A stretch of DNA of 64,000 nt, from positions 310,001 to 374,000 of the forward strand of contig CAVZKR010000002.1 of the NCBI GenBank assembly GCA_963775935.1, written 5' to 3'. The notes under the pieces are model-generated. The model did not search any database and was not told where the DNA came from. It was given only the letters and a program-made list of their open reading frames with translations. Both the position numbers and the translations under genes were made by a program. Shown here piece by piece: positions 58,500 through 64,000 of the stretch. Positions within the stretch are counted from its first letter, which is position 1, and each line of letters opens with the position of its first letter. The stretch is from JBBIPA01 sp963775935. Its GTDB lineage: Bacteria; Chloroflexota; Dehalococcoidia; GIF9; UBA5629.

Positions 58500-58597
58500 C
58501 TATCGCTCCCTTTCAGGCTGGCTTTGGCACCTTCAAGAAGACTCAAAGGTTGCTGTGCGGGTCATCAGACCAGTTCCCTAACCGTACTCTCGATAGC
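58500..58597 (-). promoter_or_regulatory. SAM-I-type (S-box) riboswitch
   Basis: On the minus strand, P1 is formed by CTATCG and CGATAG at the two ends. In between come the conserved core elements of the S-box in order: GAGAGTACGGTTAGGGAACTGG, with GACCCGCACAGCAACC (the K-turn and pseudoknot side) and then GGTGCCAAAGCCAGCCTG, with GAAAGGGAGCGATAG as the closing part. A terminator follows. Binding of S-adenosylmethionine should turn off downstream expression. No methionine gene adjoins it in this window; only a tiny ORF does. Confidence 0.82.
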
Positions 58598-58709
58598 TTT
58601 AAAATGTATTCAGTTGTACGCTAAATCTATCATGACCCAGAGCTATTAGTCAATTTGTCAATGTCAGGATAGCTTGAAGTTTTACAGGTCGCCACTTGAA
58701 TCGATTAAC

Positions 58710-59255
58710 CTATAGCAAAAAGTAAACTCTCAAATTCTCAATAATATACTCAGGCACATCAAATATTGCAGATATTTCTTTATTAGATTTGTTTTGTGCA
58801 AGCAAACCTCTCAACAAATACTCAACGCTTGTTCCTTTATGATTTTGCTGAATTTTATCTGTAATAGCTTTCTTTTCTAATTTATCATTACCTGGTGGAA
58901 TTTCCCAGTGCATGTTCTCATAGTCCCACAGCAACAACCCTTCCAAATACTTTGCATCCCCTTCACTTTTTGCAATCCTGTAACGAAACTTGAGAGGAAT
59001 TGAATGGAAATACAACCATTTATCTGCTCTATCCAGACCTGTAAAATTTCCGAATAATTTTAACGAGAGCCTTTTCTTGATACTATCAGATGCTGAGCCT
59101 ATATAGACTAACTTAGAGCTACCCTTTAATCTATTGATTTCAAAATTTGCCTTGATTTCATAGACACCTGGCTTATCGGGCAAAGAATTTTTTATATTTT
59201 CGTTTATATCATACCAATCTGACCAATTATTTGTCGCAAAAACTGAATGAACCAT
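58710..59255 (-). CDS. GIY-YIG-like nuclease-domain protein
   Basis: A 181-residue protein. LPDKPGVYEIKANFEINRLK and KLVYIGSASDSIKKRLSL give the two short strands GVY and VYIG of the GIY-YIG fold, and the Arg of RL follows. The middle (about 70-110) and the C-terminal region, which has a helix-turn-helix look (SNKEISAIFDVPEYIIENLR), are less clear. It could be a solitary endonuclease of a mobile element. AT-rich, with unusual codon use compared with dnaN, so it is probably acquired. Confidence 0.6.
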   Translation of the reverse strand: MVHSVFATNNWSDWYDINENIKNSLPDKPGVYEIKANFEINRLKGSSKLVYIGSASDSIKKRLSLKLFGNFTGLDRADKWLYFHSIPLKFRYRIAKSEGDAKYLEGLLLWDYENMHWEIPPGNDKLEKKAITDKIQQNHKGTSVEYLLRGLLAQNKSNKEISAIFDVPEYIIENLRVYFLL

Positions 59256-59273
59256 CGATTATCTTTCTCCACT

Positions 59274-60206
59274 TCAGTTATTCGTAGGAATTCGTGCCTC
59301 AACTCTTTTAGCAAGATTATATGCAAAGGCGGATAAATCTTTATCACTCATATTAATTAGAGTGGGACAATAGTAATATAACTCAACACAGTATGTTCCC
59401 TTTTGAAAATATATGGAACAACTTAATCTCATATTCGTGGGGTATACTGGCTTACCATCAACAACTTTCGGTGTACCAAGCTTATCACGTACTATTCTCG
59501 AAACTCCACCATCTCCCAAATTAATTGCTTCTACCGTATCATCTAAGTCATATGTGTAGAAACCATCAATTCTTTTTAGGTGGTTAAGTAATGATTGTTT
59601 GTCTTCATAGAGTATTATGGTATTACCAATGCTTGTTTGTTCTTCAGTGGCTACAGTCTTATCAGCTATAAAACGAACCGAAGCCTCTCCTATTGGTTTT
59701 TTTATATCTGTATACATCATCCATTCTGGTATACCACTAGGGTTAATATTCTCTTGAAGCCATCCTTTGGGAACCTCTTCTAGTTTTAGTAGCATATCCT
59801 TTATCGCAGTGCTTTTCTGTGCTTCTGGTGCAGTAGGAGTAGGAGACGGTGTAGGAGTGGGAGTAGGAATAGGAGTGGGTTTAGGTGCTGGAGCTGGTGC
59901 TGGAGCGACAGATGGTGTTCCTTTCGAGAGTTTATCGAAAGCGAAGATACCTCCTCCACCCAAAAGTAGAATAGCTATTAAAGCAACTAGACCAATAAGC
60001 AATGGGTTTTTCCTTCTCGGTTCAGGCGATTTTTGTTCTTGCCAATAGTATTCCTGTTGCTGCTGATGATATGGGGGCTGCTGTTGGATTGGTGGCGGTG
60101 CCATCTGTTGTTGCCACGTAAGAGGAGTACCGCAATAATTACAGAATTGGGCACCATATATTATGGGAGAATGACATTTAGGACACTGAAATTGCTGTTG
60201 CACCAC
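59274..60206 (-). CDS. Zinc-ribbon single-pass membrane protein
   Basis: A 310-residue protein. The N-terminal zinc ribbon CPKC...CNYC (residues 8-25) is cytoplasmic. A Pro/Gln-rich linker leads to a transmembrane segment NPLLIGLVALIAILLLGGGG (about 68-87), then an extended Pro/Thr linker and an extracellular domain of about 170 residues (GWLQENINPSGIPEWMMYTD; ending ARIPTNN). The topology is like regulatory membrane proteins that read out an external state, but the outer domain is not recognised. It ends 19 bases before the GIY-YIG-like gene. Confidence 0.7.
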   Translation of the reverse strand: MVQQQFQCPKCHSPIIYGAQFCNYCGTPLTWQQQMAPPPIQQQPPYHQQQQEYYWQEQKSPEPRRKNPLLIGLVALIAILLLGGGGIFAFDKLSKGTPSVAPAPAPAPKPTPIPTPTPTPSPTPTAPEAQKSTAIKDMLLKLEEVPKGWLQENINPSGIPEWMMYTDIKKPIGEASVRFIADKTVATEEQTSIGNTIILYEDKQSLLNHLKRIDGFYTYDLDDTVEAINLGDGGVSRIVRDKLGTPKVVDGKPVYPTNMRLSCSIYFQKGTYCVELYYYCPTLINMSDKDLSAFAYNLAKRVEARIPTNN

Positions 60207-61078
60207 AACTTCCTCACCGCTATATCAAAGCTACATCCTTGCTCATATTATACCCTGAGCAAATAGGAATATCTATTAGCTAATACGCAATAGGGAGTAT
60301 GTCTCCCCAGTGCATTTCGTAGCTCTATTTATCCAGGCTCACACGAGGATTATGCCAGAATTCGAGTTAGTTTTAATACCCCTCTATTTCATATGTCAGT
60401 TGATATTGTGAACCCTCTAATCACTGACATGCTCTGTAGCTGAGCCGTCTTGTTCTTGAAGCTAATAAGCAAAGAATAACGGAAGGATTTAATCTCATGG
60501 TAAAGACAATGTTGGAGAAAGCACTATTGATAAAACCTGGTTGTTTGATGGCGACAGCACCGAAAAATAGAAATGGCATGTATCATAGCTGAAGATTTTA
60601 TTGGAATTTTGCCAGTAGACCAAACCCATTAGGGCTAAATTTTGTCCTTTTCTCTAAATATAATAGAAGCACTTTTTTACTGGGCAAAGGCACTGTAGTG
60701 TAAACTTACCACCACTATTCTAGGATTGCTCAATCCCCGTAGCCACTAATGGTTCGTGTTATGATACTTCCTACCTAGTCAGAACTAACTCAAATGGAAT
60801 CGCTTTGTTGCTATTGTGTCCCCACATTGACCAAGGTTTCCATGCCATAATACAGCATATGGCACAACGTTTAGAGGGGTATGTGTTTTCTCAATTGTGG
60901 TGAGAATTTATACGTGTAATTTAACAGACATGCCGATGTTTGTGCAGTGGTGACGTAATCCACAGGTACAGCATCCTTAATCTCTATGCCTTCTGGGTGA
61001 ACAAACACCCCTCGGGCACAAATATTTGACAACCTAGCTATGGCCCTCTAATATGTGCTTATAGCTGGAGGTGATTAA
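60207..61078 (+). other. 870-bp stretch without recognisable genes
   Basis: No ORF with coding character, tRNA or known riboswitch was seen. A 31-codon ATG frame at 60497-60592 has an AAGGA 13 bases upstream but no family resemblance. A vestige of a dnaN 3' end lies at 60929-60953. The last part must contain the promoter of the downstream molybdenum hydroxylase operon, but I see no clear -35/-10 pair. AT content is higher than in neighbouring genes. Confidence 0.5.
60929..60953 (+). pseudogene. 25-base echo of the dnaN 3' end
   Basis: The frame ATG-CCG-ATG-TTT-GTG-CAG-TGG-TGA encodes MPMFVQW and a stop, exactly as at the end of dnaN (57772-57795). 22 of 25 bases agree and the three differences are all at silent third or stop-codon positions. 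The sequence upstream is unrelated. It may be the tail of a lost second clamp gene. Confidence 0.35.
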
Positions 61079-63385
61079 GTGGGGCAATTATCGGTAGTCG
61101 GAAAACGTGTTCCCAGGGTTGATGCCTGGGAGAAGGTTACTGGAAGGGCAAAGTATGCTGTCGATGTGGAGCTGCCTAAGATGCTTTATGCCAAGATATT
61201 GAGAAGCGAATATGCCCACGCTAGGATCCTAGAAATTGATACCACCGAAGCTGAGAAGTTACCTGGAGTGGAGGCAGTTATAACTGCGATGGATATGCCA
61301 AAGGACATACCTTTGGAGGTTCTCCATAATGAATTTCAGGCACTGCCTCCATACTCATTGGCAACAGATAAAGCCCGGTACACAGGGGAGGGGATAGCTG
61401 CAGTGGTGGCTAAGGATGAGCTTACTGCCGAAGAGGCTTTGAGGTTAATAAAGGTAGAATATGAGGAATTGCCGGCTGTTACTGACCCGGAAGAGGCGAT
61501 GAAGCCCGGAGCCCCAAAGATACACGATGATGTAGAAAACAACATTGAGTATGAGGGTCATACCGAGTTTGGTGATGTCGCCAAGGGTTTTAAAGAGGCT
61601 GACCACATATTTGAAGATAGGTTTACCACTCAGCTTGTTCATCCATGCCCTCTGGAGCCAACGGTTTGTATTGCCAGTTTTGATGATGCTGGTAATCTGA
61701 CTTTCTATGATAACTCTATTGATCCATTTAATCGAAGCCGGTTTTTACCTAAGCTCTTGGGCATTGAGCCTAGCAAGGTCAGGATTGTTCAGAAATTTAT
61801 CGGCGGCAATTTTGGCGCTGATCAAGGGAACCTAGCCCCTTACGTTATTTGCGCTTTACTGGCCAAGAAGGCGGGCAGGCCAGTCAAGTTGGTTTATACC
61901 AGGGAAGAGGAATTTATTAATGCTGGCCCTCGTCCTCTCACCATCTCCTACCTGAAAACGGGAGTCAAGAAAGATGGCACGATAACTGCCAGAGATATCC
62001 GAGTTATTACCAATGCTGGTGCATATCATTATTTGGGGCCTAGTATGCTGGTGAGTGGCTTCACACCATGTGCCGGTCTTTATAGGTGTCCCAATGTAAG
62101 ATTTGAAGGGAAATGTGTTTACACCAATACTGCCGTTACTACACCATACCGGTCATTCGGGATTGTTCCGTCCGCATTCGCCATGGAATCAATGATGGAT
62201 ATGATAGCGGAAAAATTGGGCATGGATCCTATTGAGTTCAGGTTGAAGAATATTACCAGAACAGGTGATGTCACTGTAGTGGGGCAAAAGATAGGTAGCT
62301 GCGGTCTGTCTGAATGTATAGAGAAGACAGCAGACTATATTGGGTGGAGAGAGAAACGGGCAAAGAAACAACCCAATCGGGGAGTAGGAATAGCCTGTGG
62401 TATGTTTGACTCCGAGATTAGGAATGCTCCCTTCGCCGGTTCGCTCGCCCATGTCAAAGTTCTGGAGGATGCTAGGGTTAGGATAATTTCGGGTGAGTTC
62501 GAGTGGGGGCAGGGGTCGCATACCGTCCTTTCTCAGATTGCGGCTGAGGAACTGGGTGTTCCCTTGGAGTCAGTGGAATTTTCCGAGCTGGATACTGGAG
62601 CTGTACCCTTTGCTCTGGGTCCTTATGGTGGGGGACCAGTAACCCTTCGCGGAGGAAATGCCGTGAGGCTAGCTGCCATAGATGCTCGTGAGCAGCTGTT
62701 TGCTGTTGCTGCCAAGATGCTATCTGTCCATCCTGAAGACCTGGCGATGAAAAACCAAAAAATAATGGTTAAGAGAGACCCGAAAAAGGTACTGTCGCTG
62801 GCACAAGTAGCCAGCTATGCAAAATATAACATAGCTAAAGAGATTATTGGGCGGGGACATTTCGAGCCAAATACGGTAATAAGAGACGCCAAGACGTATT
62901 ACGGTAATTATTCCAGTGGCTATACCTTTGCTGCGCAGACAGCCGAGGTAGAAGTTGACCCGGAGACAGGAAAGGTAAAGATACTAGATTTTGCCTCTGG
63001 CATCGACTTGGGTAAAGCCATCAATCCTATGGCAGCCGAGGGTCAGAATGAAGGCGGGATAGGACAAGAACTAGGTCCCATATTTATGGAAGATGTTATC
63101 TATGATAAGCAGGGAAGGGTGGTCAATCCTAATCTCGTGGATTACAGGCTCACTACAGCGTTAGATGTACCACCAATCAAGAATTTCCTCGTAGAGTCGA
63201 ACGAGCCAAACGGTCCCTATGGAGCAAAGGCTTGCGGACAGGTTAGCAATATACCTACGGCTGCGGCTCTGGCTAATGCTATTTACGATGCGGTGGGGGT
63301 GAGGATTAAAGAGCAGCCTATAACGCCTGATAAGATCCTTAAGGCATTAGAGGAGAAGGGGAAGAAAGATAATGCGCTTACCTAG
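61079..63385 (+). CDS. hcrA: Molybdenum hydroxylase large subunit (4-hydroxybenzoyl-CoA reductase alpha-like)
   Basis: A 768-residue xanthine-oxidase-family Mo subunit. It shows GKRVPRVDAWEKVTGRAKYA, FIGGNFGADQGNLAPYVICA (Mo-cofactor loop), TTPYRSFGIVPSAFAMESMM and WGQGSHTVLSQIAAEELGVP. The loop that normally ends GxGE and holds the catalytic Glu reads GAKACGQVSNIP, with Gln about residue 721. It starts at GTG 61079 after GGAGGTG. The next gene overlaps by 14 bases and is the FAD subunit with the extra cluster typical of 4-hydroxybenzoyl-CoA reductase, so this type is favoured over xanthine or CO dehydrogenase. The Fe-S gamma subunit should lie beyond the window. Confidence 0.85.
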   Translation: MGQLSVVGKRVPRVDAWEKVTGRAKYAVDVELPKMLYAKILRSEYAHARILEIDTTEAEKLPGVEAVITAMDMPKDIPLEVLHNEFQALPPYSLATDKARYTGEGIAAVVAKDELTAEEALRLIKVEYEELPAVTDPEEAMKPGAPKIHDDVENNIEYEGHTEFGDVAKGFKEADHIFEDRFTTQLVHPCPLEPTVCIASFDDAGNLTFYDNSIDPFNRSRFLPKLLGIEPSKVRIVQKFIGGNFGADQGNLAPYVICALLAKKAGRPVKLVYTREEEFINAGPRPLTISYLKTGVKKDGTITARDIRVITNAGAYHYLGPSMLVSGFTPCAGLYRCPNVRFEGKCVYTNTAVTTPYRSFGIVPSAFAMESMMDMIAEKLGMDPIEFRLKNITRTGDVTVVGQKIGSCGLSECIEKTADYIGWREKRAKKQPNRGVGIACGMFDSEIRNAPFAGSLAHVKVLEDARVRIISGEFEWGQGSHTVLSQIAAEELGVPLESVEFSELDTGAVPFALGPYGGGPVTLRGGNAVRLAAIDAREQLFAVAAKMLSVHPEDLAMKNQKIMVKRDPKKVLSLAQVASYAKYNIAKEIIGRGHFEPNTVIRDAKTYYGNYSSGYTFAAQTAEVEVDPETGKVKILDFASGIDLGKAINPMAAEGQNEGGIGQELGPIFMEDVIYDKQGRVVNPNLVDYRLTTALDVPPIKNFLVESNEPNGPYGAKACGQVSNIPTAAALANAIYDAVGVRIKEQPITPDKILKALEEKGKKDNALT

Positions 63386-64000
63386 ATTTGAATACTTAGA
63401 ACCCAAGACAATCGAGGAGGCCTGCTCCCTGCTTTCACAGGCAGAGACGAAATTGATTGCCGGTGGTACCGAGCTGCTGGTTAACATGAAACAGAAAACG
63501 ATGACTCCTAAAGCTTTGGTCAATATTAAGAGAATTCCCCACCTAAACTATATTGAGTATAAAGAAGACGAGGGATTAAGCATTGGCCCCGTGACCACCC
63601 TTTATACTATTGCCACCTCCTCCATAGTCAGAGACCGGTTCAACATCCTCGCCCAAGCAGCCGCTAGCGTGGGGAAACCTCAAATTCCAAACATGGCTAC
63701 TCTAGGGGGCAATATTTGCTTAGATAGCCGTTGCTTCTATTACAACCAATCTCACCTATGGAAGCAATCCCGTCCAGCCTGCCATAAAGATGGGGGGGAC
63801 CTGTGCCACATGGTCAAGGAAAGCGACCATTGCTATGCTTTGTTCGTAGCTGATACGGTTCCAGCTCTAATTGCGCTAGGGGCTGAGGTGACCATAGCCG
63901 ATGCCGATGGTGAGAAGCAGATTCCCCTAGAAAAGTTTTACACCGGAAAGGGGGAACAGGTTAATCTACTTCAACCGGGACAGGTACTTACCCAGATTCA
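63372..64000 (+). CDS. hcrB: FAD-binding subunit with extra [4Fe-4S] cluster (4-hydroxybenzoyl-CoA reductase beta-like), cut by window edge
   Basis: The first 209 residues of a CoxM/HcrB-type flavin subunit. LIAGGTELLVNM is the FAD-binding motif and ATLGGNICL the second. Between about 116 and 154 comes the insertion that is unique to 4-hydroxybenzoyl-CoA reductase beta subunits: C121, C137, C145 and C154 (in RCFYYNQ, PACHKDG, DLCHMV, DHCYAL), one residue off the numbers of the Thauera enzyme's extra cluster ligands. That enzyme lowers electrons to the potential needed for ring dehydroxylation. The ATG at 63372 overlaps the previous gene. No stop before the window end. Confidence 0.88.
   Translation, partial: MRLPRFEYLEPKTIEEACSLLSQAETKLIAGGTELLVNMKQKTMTPKALVNIKRIPHLNYIEYKEDEGLSIGPVTTLYTIATSSIVRDRFNILAQAAASVGKPQIPNMATLGGNICLDSRCFYYNQSHLWKQSRPACHKDGGDLCHMVKESDHCYALFVADTVPALIALGAEVTIADADGEKQIPLEKFYTGKGEQVNLLQPGQVLTQI

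Noticed and set aside
60497..60592. 31-codon ORF in the large gap
   Set aside because: Plausible AAGGA but poor spacing and no recognisable features; not enough to call a gene.

Overview
The window looks like a chromosomal piece of an uncultured anaerobic bacterium of the Chloroflexota, most likely class Dehalococcoidia. This is inferred from gene content and style, not from a marker gene: proline/threonine/alanine-rich lipoprotein linkers, a tryptophan operon under a T-box, many small amidohydrolases, TRAP and hydantoinase-type genes, several molybdopterin oxidoreductases and 4-hydroxybenzoyl-CoA-reductase-like genes. There is no rRNA, no recognisable tRNA, no CRISPR array and no replication origin.

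Region 1 (1-9840, plus strand) starts with the end of malQ and three small genes, then an arsenic island: arsR, a 24-bp perfect palindrome, an ArsP-type permease, a mini-thioredoxin, an ArsF-like lipoprotein, an ArsG/CcdA-like permease, a thioredoxin lipoprotein, an MtrA-like corrinoid protein fused to a [4Fe-4S] domain, acr3, two tandem Ig-like lipoproteins with paired cysteines, and arsM. The corrinoid/Fe-S protein and the twin lipoproteins are unusual members of an arsenic operon and are the best candidate here for an undescribed system.

Region 2 (9841-19770) holds a four-PAS diguanylate cyclase, then the full trpEGDCFBA operon on the minus strand. The operon has a strong promoter and a T-box leader with a UGG specifier. 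trpD carries a frameshift and trpF carries an in-frame palindromic insertion. A BrnT-like toxin-antitoxin pair follows.

Region 3 (19785-42700) contains four paralogous large subunits of the pyrogallol-phloroglucinol transhydroxylase type (AthL-like, serine-ligated Mo, no N-terminal Fe-S cluster). Two have intact AthS-like electron-transfer subunits, one has only a 50-residue stump of such a subunit, and one is alone. One large subunit is frameshifted. A MarR regulator with a palindromic operator region sits between two of the units. Interspersed housekeeping genes are moaC, moaA, rdgB, fbp, cobO, hisA, hisI, rpmE, rpmA and rplU; moaA and moaC could serve the molybdoenzymes.

Region 4 (42705-56358, minus strand) is a catabolic cluster: two intact and two vestigial amidohydrolases, a cupin, an ABC-type binding lipoprotein, a complete TRAP transporter, hyuA and hyuB, and a MarR regulator, interrupted by an insertion sequence. 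Region 5 (56359-64000) has dnaN, hicAB, a SAM riboswitch in front of a tiny broken membrane-protein ORF, a GIY-YIG-like gene, a zinc-ribbon membrane protein, an 870-bp stretch without genes, and the start of an hcrAB-like operon that runs off the window. Taken together, regions 3-5 suggest uptake and anaerobic breakdown of hydroxylated aromatic acids; this is an inference from families and gene order.
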